64,000 nt of DNA, taken from an uncultured Paracoccaceae bacterium (GTDB lineage: Bacteria > Pseudomonadota > Alphaproteobacteria > Rhodobacterales > Rhodobacteraceae). Positions 10,555 through 18,740 of this stretch are shown here, piece after piece (position 1 is the first letter of the stretch; each line of letters opens with the position of its first letter). The stretch spans positions 124,001-188,000 of the forward strand of contig CANLQK010000005.1 in the NCBI GenBank assembly GCA_947493255.1, in the 5' to 3' direction. The notes under the pieces are model-generated. The model had not been told where the DNA came from and did no database searches. It saw nothing but the letters and a program-made list of their open reading frames with translations. The position numbers and the translations under genes were made by a program.

Positions 10555-11760
10555 TCACGCTGCAGTACGAATTTGTGGTTTGGGCAGGGCTTGTTCGAGG
10601 TCGTAGATCACGTCATCAACCCCTTCGAGCCCGATTGACAGGCGCACCAACCCTTCGCTGATACCATGCAGCGCACGTTCTTCGGGGGAATAGGTTGAGT
10701 GGGTCATACTGGCTGGATGTTGAACCAAAGTTTCGGCATCCCCCAGTGACACAGCGCGGGTGATAAGCTGCAACTTGTTCATCATCGCCCGCCCTGCATT
10801 GAGACCGCCCTCCAGCTCAAACGCAATCATGCCACCAAATTGCGACATCTGGCGTTTCGCAATGTCATGCTGCTCGAAGCTCTCCAATCCCGGGTACCAG
10901 ACCTTTTCTACGCCATCGGCGCGCTCCAACATCTCGGCAATTATCGCGGCACTGCTACAATGGCGGTCCATGCGCAATTCAAGCGTCTTTAGCCCACGCA
11001 AGATTAGCATGGCGTTGAAAGGTGCCATAACCGCGCCTGTCATATCCTTCATTCCATATAGACGGATTTGTGTGACAAGCTCCTCTGAGCCAACCAGCAA
11101 GCCTGCAACAACATCCCCATGTCCGCCAAGATACTTGGTGGCCGAATGCAGTGCGATATCGGCCCCATGTTTTATGGGTTGGGTCAGGTAGGGCGTCGAA
11201 TATGTGTTATCAACAACAACATAAGCATCGTTATCATGGGCGATGTCAGACACGGCCCGAATATCAACAAGGCGCATGTTCGGATTTGCGGGTGTTTCAA
11301 AATAAACCACTTTGGTTTTGTCACTGATCGCCGCGGAAAGGCTTTCGGGGTTGGTAAGGTCAACATGGCTGATGGTCACCCCAAATTTGGCCAACCCGTG
11401 CTGCATGAACGAAAAGGTGCAGCCATAGAGCGTTTTATCAAGGATGACCTCATCACCCGGTGCGAGCAGTGTCCACATCGTCGCGGTAATCGCGCCCATT
11501 CCAGATGATAGTGCCAGTCCTGCCTCGGCCCCTTCAAGCACCGCGATACGCTTTTCCAGCAAATCACAAGTCGGGTTCGAAATGCGCGAATAAATATGCC
11601 CAGCGCGATCACCAGCAAACATTTCACCGCCGGCTTCGGCAGTTTCAAATGCAAAGGTCGATGTCAGATGGAGAGGCGGGGTCAATGCGCCCTCATTGTC
11701 CATCGGATCATAACCGTGGTGAATGGCACGGGTGGCAAAGCTGTCTGGACGATTACGCAT
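10555..11760 (-). CDS. Methionine gamma-lyase-like PLP enzyme (Cys/Met metabolism family)
   Basis: 401 aa; YSRISNPTCDLLEKRIAVLEGAEAGLALSSGMGAITATMWTLLAPGDEVI; YGCTFSFMQHGL; HSATKYLGGHGDVVAG lysine motif. Confidence 0.9.
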   Translation of the reverse strand: MRNRPDSFATRAIHHGYDPMDNEGALTPPLHLTSTFAFETAEAGGEMFAGDRAGHIYSRISNPTCDLLEKRIAVLEGAEAGLALSSGMGAITATMWTLLAPGDEVILDKTLYGCTFSFMQHGLAKFGVTISHVDLTNPESLSAAISDKTKVVYFETPANPNMRLVDIRAVSDIAHDNDAYVVVDNTYSTPYLTQPIKHGADIALHSATKYLGGHGDVVAGLLVGSEELVTQIRLYGMKDMTGAVMAPFNAMLILRGLKTLELRMDRHCSSAAIIAEMLERADGVEKVWYPGLESFEQHDIAKRQMSQFGGMIAFELEGGLNAGRAMMNKLQLITRAVSLGDAETLVQHPASMTHSTYSPEERALHGISEGLVRLSIGLEGVDDVIYDLEQALPKPQIRTAA

Positions 11761-11875
11761 AGGGTTGGCTCCGTGAATGATTTACGAGCAAATTAGAGCA
11801 AGCTCACGGCAAATGGATTGCCAATTATGCCCCATTTTAATATCATTTTAGCAGATTATGCTAAGAGTAACCCAG

Positions 11876-12334
11876 ATGGACGAAAAAGACCGCCAAATCA
11901 TACGCGCACTGCAACGCAATAGCCGAATGACGAATCAAGATCTCGCTGCTGAGGTGAACCTATCTCCTTCACCGTGCCTGCGTCGCGTGAAGCTATTGGA
12001 ACAAAGCGGCGCACTCAAAGGGTACACGGCCGAGGTAGACGCCGAGGCCTATGGCCTCCCTGTGACGGTATTCGTGCGTGTCAGTCTGACGGGCCATACT
12101 GCAAAAGTTGTCCAGCAGTTCGAGGAGCAAATCAGCCGTGTAGATCAGGTTCTTGAATGTTTCGTGATGACCGGCAACTCCGATTATCTGTTGCGCGTGG
12201 TCGTCGCAGACCTTTCAGATTACGAAGACTTCGTGCGCAAACGCCTACATCCAATTGGCGGTATCGGATCAATCGACAGCAGCTTCGTTTATGGAGTGGT
12301 CAAGAGAACAGGTGTCTTCCCAATCTTAAATTGA
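11876..12334 (+). CDS. Lrp/AsnC family transcriptional regulator (divergent from methionine gamma-lyase)
   Basis: MDEKDRQIIRALQRNSRMTNQDLAAEVNLSPSPCLRRVKLLEQSGALKGYTAEVD. Confidence 0.93.
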   Translation: MDEKDRQIIRALQRNSRMTNQDLAAEVNLSPSPCLRRVKLLEQSGALKGYTAEVDAEAYGLPVTVFVRVSLTGHTAKVVQQFEEQISRVDQVLECFVMTGNSDYLLRVVVADLSDYEDFVRKRLHPIGGIGSIDSSFVYGVVKRTGVFPILN

Positions 12335-12396
12335 GGCGAAACATAATGCTGCGAGCGGTCCCACTGGTTGGTAAAATCGCGCGGCTAGTCGCATTC

Positions 12397-12864
12397 CTAA
12401 GTAGGGATCAACGCGTTCTGACTGCTCTTAATACATCTTAGTGAAAACGTCGATTTTGAGCTTCGAATTCCAGGTACTTTATAAAGCTTGTTCTTCAAAA
12501 ATTCTTCGTAACCACGAGTACCGTCACACGCCACTTTTACAAAGCAATCGAGTTCGCCGGACGTTATGTGAACTTCCAAAACTTCGGGGAATTCCGCTAT
12601 TTGAAGGCAGACATTCTCCAGTTGATAGCCCTCATGGCGCTCAAGTGTAATCTCTATCAGCACAATTTCCGACTGCCCCAAGAGCCGTTGATCCAAAACA
12701 GTCGTGTAGCCTTGGATAAGGCCATCGCCCTCCATCCTCTTCACACGTTGCCAACAAGGGCTTGCTGATAGACCGACAGCATCAGCAAGCTGCACGTTTG
12801 AAAGACGTCCGTCCTGCTGCAACGCTGCGAGAATTTTCCAATCAAGTTCATCTATTGGCTTCAT
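12397..12864 (-). CDS. Lrp/AsnC family transcriptional regulator
   Basis: MKPIDELDWKILAALQQDGRLSNVQLADAVGLSASPCWQRVKRMEGDGLIQGYTTVLD. Confidence 0.93.
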   Translation of the reverse strand: MKPIDELDWKILAALQQDGRLSNVQLADAVGLSASPCWQRVKRMEGDGLIQGYTTVLDQRLLGQSEIVLIEITLERHEGYQLENVCLQIAEFPEVLEVHITSGELDCFVKVACDGTRGYEEFLKNKLYKVPGIRSSKSTFSLRCIKSSQNALIPT

Positions 12865-13021
12865 GGTGAATCTATGGAAGGAAATTCTTCATAAATCAAT
12901 ATCTACAGCCATTCCTTTCTTTAAAACTTGATAATTACAAATTTTTCGAAAGCACATATTTTGAATTTCTTCATAGAATGATCCGCAAGAGCCGTGTTCG
13001 CGGTGTCAGGAAGGTATCAGC

Positions 13022-13372
13022 TTGTCCGAAGTTATCATCAGCGCCACGAAACGTTCCTCTATCAGAGAGGGCCAAGCATGCTTCTTAGATATGGACGTAA
13101 CCTCACCTGGATCGGTTGCAATCAAAGGTGCCCTAGCCCAACGAGGCTCTCATAATTTATCGATCGATGAAGTTTTGATGGGGAATGTGCTTCCATTTGG
13201 TCTTCATCAAGCGCCCGCGCGACCAGCTACATTTGGGGCAGATCTTTGCGTCAAAGTCCTTGCGACAGCAATCAGCAAGGTCGGCGGATCGGGCATGAAA
13301 GCCATGTGTCGGGGTTTTGATGCAGTTTTCGCAAACTCTGCAAAAATTGTCATTGCAGGTGGACAAGCATGA
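13022..13372 (+). pseudogene. Thiolase (acetyl-CoA acetyltransferase) N-terminal remnant
   Basis: MSEVIISATKRSSI...VAIKGALAQRG...IDEVLMGNVLPFGLHQAPARPATFGA...TAISKVGGSGMKAMCRGFDAVFANSAKIVIAGGQA* matches the thiolase N-terminus; catalytic Cys of the KVCGSGMKA motif is Gly; stop after about 116 aa. Confidence 0.8.
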
Positions 13373-13549
13373 AAATGGCATCAGACGCACCCGTCGTTGT
13401 CTCTAGCGGCGCATCGACCCAAGAAGCTTCGTTAGTTGGGCTAGGTCAAACACTGCACATTTAGGACACCCCTTTCGCCGTTCTTGGACGTCGCACGAGC
13501 ATTTACCAACGCTAGGAAAACTAGCCAACGAACCACAGATAGGAAGACA

Positions 13550-14584
13550 ATGAAGATCACACAATTAGATGCTTTGGACGGTTTCGAAGCGCTTCATTAT
13601 TGCGAAGATCATGCAAGCGGATTGAAAGCACTCATTTCAATCCATTCAACTAAGTATGGCCCAGCTGCGGGTGGTTGCCGGTTGTGGGACTACCCGTCTC
13701 TAGAGGCCGCAACGATCGATGTTCAACGCCTTTCCAAGGGAATGACCTATAAGAACCGCTCTGCGGACCTTCCTTTGGGCGGTGGCAAGTCTGTAATTCT
13801 CGGCTCCAAGAAAACCCCTGAACTCATGCGGGCCTTTGGCCGTTTTGTTGATAGTTTGGGTGGGTCATATTACACTGCTGAGGACGTCGGCGTTTCCCCT
13901 TCGGACATGGAATTCGTTGCCGAGACGACGCCTTATGTCGCCGGCTTGGATAGCGGTGAGTTTGCAAGCGGCGATCCATCACCAGTGACAGCTAATGGCG
14001 TCTACATCTGTCTTCGGCGTGCGGTTGAACATCATATGGGAAAGAGCGACCTAACCGATATAACTGTTGCGATCCAAGGCCTGGGTCATGTTGGCTGGTA
14101 CCTTGCCGAATTACTGCACGACGCAAACGCAAAGCTGATTGTGACGGATATCAACGCTGATGTTGTTACAAAAGCCGTCAATAAATTTGGTGCTACGGCG
14201 GTTGCGCCCGATGATATCTACGCTGTTCAGGCCGATGTGTTTGCGCCATGTGCACTTGGCGGAATCTTAAATCAGAATACTATCCAACAGCTGAAGGTGA
14301 AAGTTGTAGCGGGTGCTGCAAACAACCAACTTGCAGATGAGCAGAGTGGCGATGCATTACGCCGAAAGGGTATTTTTTATTCGCCAGACTACGTTGTGAA
14401 CGCAGGCGGTATCATCAACGCAGCAATGGAAATGCTGAAGAACGATGATCCGTCATTTGCGGAAGACCGACTAGCCAAGCTTCCCGATACGCTTGATCAG
14501 ATAATTGAACTGGCCGACAATCAGGAAATTGGTATGCATTTGGCCGCTGACCGGTATGTAGAAGATCAACTTAGTGCGAACTGA
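13550..14584 (+). CDS. Leucine dehydrogenase / Glu-Leu-Phe-Val dehydrogenase
   Basis: MKITQLDALDGFEALHYCEDHASGLKALISIHSTKYGPAAGGCRLWDY...LPLGGGKSVI...AIQGLGHVGWYLAELL. Confidence 0.92.
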   Translation: MKITQLDALDGFEALHYCEDHASGLKALISIHSTKYGPAAGGCRLWDYPSLEAATIDVQRLSKGMTYKNRSADLPLGGGKSVILGSKKTPELMRAFGRFVDSLGGSYYTAEDVGVSPSDMEFVAETTPYVAGLDSGEFASGDPSPVTANGVYICLRRAVEHHMGKSDLTDITVAIQGLGHVGWYLAELLHDANAKLIVTDINADVVTKAVNKFGATAVAPDDIYAVQADVFAPCALGGILNQNTIQQLKVKVVAGAANNQLADEQSGDALRRKGIFYSPDYVVNAGGIINAAMEMLKNDDPSFAEDRLAKLPDTLDQIIELADNQEIGMHLAADRYVEDQLSAN

Positions 14585-14615
14585 TACATTGCGAGAAACT
14601 AGCTGTTAGAGAAAA

Positions 14616-14645
14616 TGCCCGTGATACACTCGTTCTTCACGGGCA
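14616..14645. terminator. Hairpin terminator downstream of leucine dehydrogenase
   Basis: TGCCCGTGA ... TCACGGGCA perfect 9-bp stem. Confidence 0.6.
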
Positions 14646-14762
14646 AAGCTACTTGTTGGGCTTGAAAACAAGAACAGCTCGAACCAGCTCATCACCGAAC
14701 TTTCGCCGAAACAAGTCTTGGCGCGAGCGCGCCCGTTGTCGGCTTTGCCCGCGTATACGACA

Positions 14763-14990
14763 TTAGCGACCAAGCGCACGGCGCTTGGTCATTTCACGAT
14801 CGGCGTCGTTGATTAACCGGTAACATAGGGCTGGATAATCGCCGCGATCCTCGCTCCCCGCAGCGATTAACTTCCACTTCTTCATCTCGCGCAGTGTTTC
14901 TTTGAGACGATCTTCGACCTCTCTGAGGCGGAGGAGTTCATCGATAAACTTAAGCGAGCAGAATGGAATTAAGGTTCTCGAGAGCGTCAT
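14763..14990 (-). CDS. Small hypothetical protein
   Basis: 75-aa charged ORF; no family recognised. Confidence 0.35.
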   Translation of the reverse strand: MTLSRTLIPFCSLKFIDELLRLREVEDRLKETLREMKKWKLIAAGSEDRGDYPALCYRLINDADREMTKRRALGR

Positions 14991-15177
14991 GGTGGCATCC
15001 TTTCAAACGCCACAAAGATGCCGCCTGTCAAATTGGTGCTTAAAGTGGGTCTTTTAATGCGGTTAATGTCCAGACTGCTTGAGAAGTAGATCATTGTATT
15101 GAAGACTAGATGGTAGACAGCAGCTATTTATACGCACGCTATTGCTTTCTTTGCGTAAGCATCTGCTTTTTCTGACA

Positions 15178-15243
15178 CATATTTTTCAGGTAGTTTTGGT
15201 GACCCCGGCAGGATTCGAACCTGCAACCTGCCCCTTAGGAGGG
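15178..15243. repeat. Distal attachment site: displaced tRNA-Arg 3' half (direct repeat copy 1)
   Basis: CATATTTTTCAGGTAGTTTTGGTGACCCCGGCAGGATTCGAACCTGCAACCTGCCCCTTAGGAGGG; matches 36365-36430 with 2 differences, including 43 identical bp (15201-15243). Confidence 0.93.
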
Positions 15244-15257
15244 ATGCGTTCATAGCG

Positions 15258-16352
15258 CTATTCCTTTTGTGATTTCTTGCTGTTGGGTGTTTGTACAGGG
15301 TCTTCCTGTACATGGTTTGTACGAAAACGGGCTCTGATGTCGGCCTCGTCGGTCTCTGCGTGGGCATAAATACGCATGGGCAAATTGGGGTCAGACCACC
15401 GGCCCGCTTTGGCTGCCGTGACTGGATCGACGCCTTGCCGGACGACTAGCTCAGTGAAGAAGCCGTGCCGTCCAGCTGGATGCGCGGATAAGTACGGAAT
15501 GCCCGCGCGCTTACAAATCGTCCTCCAGCGCGTGTTGTAACCCGTCGAGCTGCCATAGCCGAAAATACGCGCCTTCATCAGTTTGCCGGTTTTGCGGTTC
15601 TTGGGGCGCTTCGGCGGCAGCGCAAGAAGCTCGTCCATCATCTGAGGTGAGACGGTGATCCAACTTTCCGGATGGCCCTTCTGCGCTTTCACTCGGACTT
15701 TGTTTTCGCGCGGTCGAAGGTCATCAGGCTCCAATGACACGGCTTGATCAATCCGTGCAGCCGTCTCGAACATAAATCGGACCAGCGCCGCGTTGTACGG
15801 ATCGGCGGCACGGCAAAACGCCTCGATCCATTCCTTATCAGCTGGCGTGCGCTCTACACGGCTAAGCTTCCCGCGCCGCTTGTCCTGAGCGATCCGCTCG
15901 AACTTGTCGTAGGGCTTCACGCGGATTAACGGCGTGCCTTCTAGCTCGTGCGCGTTGTTGATGACCGCACTCGCGGGCGTCACGATTTCACGCCACCAAG
16001 TATCGGTCGACGCTTTGGGTTTCAGTTTCGGCCCAAGGCTCTTCAATAGCGCACCAGATATCGCACCGAGCGACAAGTCACCGATTGCTTCGACAATCGG
16101 GATCAACTGCTTCGCTGCTTTGGGGGACGCGTTGTAGAGCATGATTGCATCAGAGAACGTCTTGCTCGGTTCGTCGCCCACGACATAGCGACGGATCTGA
16201 CGTTCGGTCTCATCGTTTATCCAGTCCCGTGCGCCCTCTTCTGTAGATGCCTTAGTGCTTCGCCGGTATGGGCCGGCGATTGGCCTGCCGTTGTATTCAA
16301 TCCACCCCTTGGCCCAGTAGACACGGCCCCTCTTGTAAATTTGGAGCGGCAT
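15258..16352 (-). CDS. int: Tyrosine recombinase / phage-type integrase
   Basis: RFMFETAARIDQAVSLEPDDLR; HPAGRHGFFTELVVRQGVDPVTAAKAGRWSDPNLPMRIYAHA (R...HxxR...Y catalytic pattern); ends 15 bp from att repeat. Confidence 0.92.
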   Translation of the reverse strand: MPLQIYKRGRVYWAKGWIEYNGRPIAGPYRRSTKASTEEGARDWINDETERQIRRYVVGDEPSKTFSDAIMLYNASPKAAKQLIPIVEAIGDLSLGAISGALLKSLGPKLKPKASTDTWWREIVTPASAVINNAHELEGTPLIRVKPYDKFERIAQDKRRGKLSRVERTPADKEWIEAFCRAADPYNAALVRFMFETAARIDQAVSLEPDDLRPRENKVRVKAQKGHPESWITVSPQMMDELLALPPKRPKNRKTGKLMKARIFGYGSSTGYNTRWRTICKRAGIPYLSAHPAGRHGFFTELVVRQGVDPVTAAKAGRWSDPNLPMRIYAHAETDEADIRARFRTNHVQEDPVQTPNSKKSQKE

Positions 16353-16564
16353 GACTGGCCTCCTTCGAAAATCGTATCAATCTGCGCGGGCGTGATCAGC
16401 ATGGTCCGCCCAAGGCGATAGAATGCGCCCGTCTCATTTGCTCGCTCGCGCAAAGTCCGCTCTGAAATATCGATCCCCATCCCGGCCATGACTTCGACCC
16501 ACTGGGCGGGCGTTTTCCCAAGCCCCAGGATCTGAGAGCTGTCTGAATAGTTGGTCTCTGCCAT
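16217..16564 (-). CDS. Excisionase-like / MerR-like small HTH protein
   Basis: GIDISERTLRERANETGAFYRLGRTMLITPAQIDTIF; immediately upstream of int, 3' end overlapping it. Confidence 0.65.
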   Translation of the reverse strand: MAETNYSDSSQILGLGKTPAQWVEVMAGMGIDISERTLRERANETGAFYRLGRTMLITPAQIDTIFEGGQSCRSKFTRGAVSTGPRGGLNTTAGQSPAHTGEALRHLQKRAHGTG

Positions 16565-16667
16565 TTCAGTCGTCCTTGTCCGCTAAAGTTGATTCAGCGA
16601 CACGCATGGAATCGCTTGTTCTGCACCTTCTGACGTGGTCAGATGGGTGAAAACGTAAATATGCGTC

Positions 16668-16692
16668 ATTTTGTGCTATGCTTATACAAAAT
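16668..16692. promoter_or_regulatory. Inverted repeat, candidate repressor operator
   Basis: ATTTTGT (16668-16674) ... ACAAAAT (16686-16692) upstream of the XRE gene. Confidence 0.4.
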
Positions 16693-16719
16693 TGCGCACC
16701 CGTCAATTAGGAAACTTGC

Positions 16720-17142
16720 ATGGTGCGAGATGATGCTGAATTGTTTGCAGAGATTGGCACTCGCCTAGCGATCTGTCGCAATGAGATAGGCGTCTCGCAG
16801 GCTGCTATGGCTGAAGCCATTGGCGTGTCACATCGTGCCTATCACAGCTATGAAAAGGGCAAGCGCGGCGTCCCGGTCGAGGCCCTCGTCAAGATGCAAA
16901 GCCGCTACGATATTGACGTCGCCTGGCTACTGCTCGGCACCAAATCCATTCGGGCTGGGCATGATTTCGAGGCCCTCAAACACATCGAAAGCTCGCTGGA
17001 CAAGCACCTCACCGACGAGGGCATAAAAGTCAAAAGCGAGAAACGCGGGGCCATCGTCGCGCGTTGGTATCAATCGCATGTCGAAGGCCGTGAAGTGACG
17101 GATGATGACGTGCACACATGGATCGAGCTGGTAAGGGAGTAA
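16720..17142 (+). CDS. XRE family HTH regulator
   Basis: IGTRLAICRNEIGVSQAAMAEAIGVSHRAYHSYEKGKRGVPVEALVKMQSRYDIDVAWLLLG. Confidence 0.9.
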   Translation: MVRDDAELFAEIGTRLAICRNEIGVSQAAMAEAIGVSHRAYHSYEKGKRGVPVEALVKMQSRYDIDVAWLLLGTKSIRAGHDFEALKHIESSLDKHLTDEGIKVKSEKRGAIVARWYQSHVEGREVTDDDVHTWIELVRE

Positions 17143-17146
17143 TCTG

Positions 17147-17443
17147 GTGAACAAGGCAAGCAAACGCTGGAACATGTTGCGACACTCAGTCTTGGAGCGC
17201 ACCCGTCGTGAGGTGATTGAACCCCTTGGCCCGCTTTACCTGATCCTCCTGGGAACCAGCGTGTTCTACCTGATCGGCTTGGGGCGACTATCATTGGCAC
17301 AGCAGTCCGCCGAATACTCGGTTTCGGCCGCCATCATGATTTTTGCCATCGCCACAGCAGGCCTAGCACTTCCATTTTTGACAGGTGCGGTGCTGACCCT
17401 ACGCGCGGCCGATCGAAAACTGGAACGACTTCAACGCGGGTGA
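17147..17443 (+). CDS. Small two-TM membrane protein, hypothetical
   Basis: PLYLILLGTSVFYLIGLG and AAIMIFAIATAGLALPFLTGAVL hydrophobic segments; packed between the xre and HNH genes. Confidence 0.6.
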   Translation: MNKASKRWNMLRHSVLERTRREVIEPLGPLYLILLGTSVFYLIGLGRLSLAQQSAEYSVSAAIMIFAIATAGLALPFLTGAVLTLRAADRKLERLQRG

Positions 17444-17447
17444 TCCG

Positions 17448-18347
17448 ATGGCCTTCGGTATCTTCATCCATCGCAGCGACTCGATTTACGACGACATTCC
17501 CTCGGAGCGGTATCAGTTTCCCAAGCAATACCTCTCTCGCGCCCAACAGTGCGAAGGGGATTGGATCGTCTACCTGGAGCCAAGCAAAGTCAAAGAGACC
17601 AAAGGGTACTTTGCTGTCGCCAAGGTTCAGGAAATCATTCCGGACCCAAGGAAGCCAGACATGTTCTTGGCGGTGATAGAGCCAGGAACGTATCTTGATT
17701 TCGGCGACCCTGTTTCATTTCGAGACGAAAACTCAATCGTCGAACAAGGCTTATTGAACGATCAAGGCAAGATTTCCGGGCGCGCGCAAGCCGCGGTCAG
17801 AACCCTTGCCGCTGAAGACTTTGCTCGAATTATCGAACGCGGCCTTGGACGGGATGAGGGCATCCTGCCACGCGTGGGCGACACGATGCAGTTGCCAGGG
17901 TTTCAGGACGCGCAAACACCTTTCCAACACATGCCTGCACGGGAACGCGTCAACCAACTGACCAATCGCGCCATTCGCGACCGCAATTTCAGGAAGAATG
18001 TCCTGCGCGCCTACGGCGAGCGCTGCGCTATCACCGGTTTACGTCTGATCAATGGCGGTGGTCGCGCCGAAGTGGAAGCCGCTCATATCAGACCGGTCGA
18101 ACATGACGGCCCCGATATCGTGAGCAATGGGCTCGCCCTGTCCGGAACCGCGCATTGGATGTTTGATCGCGGCCTCGTTGGGCTAGAAGACGACCTGACT
18201 ATTCTTGTTTCCCGTCAGAGCAACGACATCGAAGCCGTGACGTCGATGATCAACGCGTCCGGCAAGATCTTGGTGCCGGACCGCCTCGCCAACCGGCCGA
18301 GGACTGAGTTTGTAGCCTGGCACAGAGAGAATTGTTTCAAGCATTAA
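17448..18347 (+). CDS. HNH endonuclease with N-terminal PUA/EVE-like domain (putative restriction enzyme)
   Basis: C-terminal RNFRKNVLRAYGERCAITGLRLINGGGRAEVEAAHIRPVEHDGPDIVSNGLALSGTAHWMFDRGLVGL (HNH_2-like); N-terminal GDWIVYLEPSKVKETKGYFAVAKVQEIIPD. Confidence 0.85.
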   Translation: MAFGIFIHRSDSIYDDIPSERYQFPKQYLSRAQQCEGDWIVYLEPSKVKETKGYFAVAKVQEIIPDPRKPDMFLAVIEPGTYLDFGDPVSFRDENSIVEQGLLNDQGKISGRAQAAVRTLAAEDFARIIERGLGRDEGILPRVGDTMQLPGFQDAQTPFQHMPARERVNQLTNRAIRDRNFRKNVLRAYGERCAITGLRLINGGGRAEVEAAHIRPVEHDGPDIVSNGLALSGTAHWMFDRGLVGLEDDLTILVSRQSNDIEAVTSMINASGKILVPDRLANRPRTEFVAWHRENCFKH

Positions 18348-18740
18348 GACTCAGTGCGGACATTGGCGTAGAACGCAGCGTACTGCCGGAAAGAGCCCAA
18401 AATACAGCATGCTGCAATTCGCACCAAAGTCTGAAAACAGGTGCGGAGCGGTCATTCGAGGATGGTTTAGTGCGTCTGTCCGGCGACAGATTGGGCGGGT
18501 TTCAATTGAAATTCAATAACCTAACTCATACCGTGTGCACTGATTGTGCAACTTGAAATCACCTTCTGGCGCGCCCTGAAGAGTGTTTGGCGGGACAATT
18601 GACTTGATACCATTGCGGCTCGTTTGAGCGAGTAAGAATGGTCTGTCCGATATCAGCTGGATGAATGATGGGTGTGCGTATCAATGACGCGACAGTTTCA
18701 TGAAAACTTTGGGTCCTATGCGGTCGAGACTCCAAAAACC

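Noticed and set aside
15128-15367. 79-aa minus ORF with RLQVRILPGSPK
   Set aside because: Peptide is translated from the tRNA-Arg 3' half; the same artefact appears at 36225-36413 (MQVRILPGSPK).
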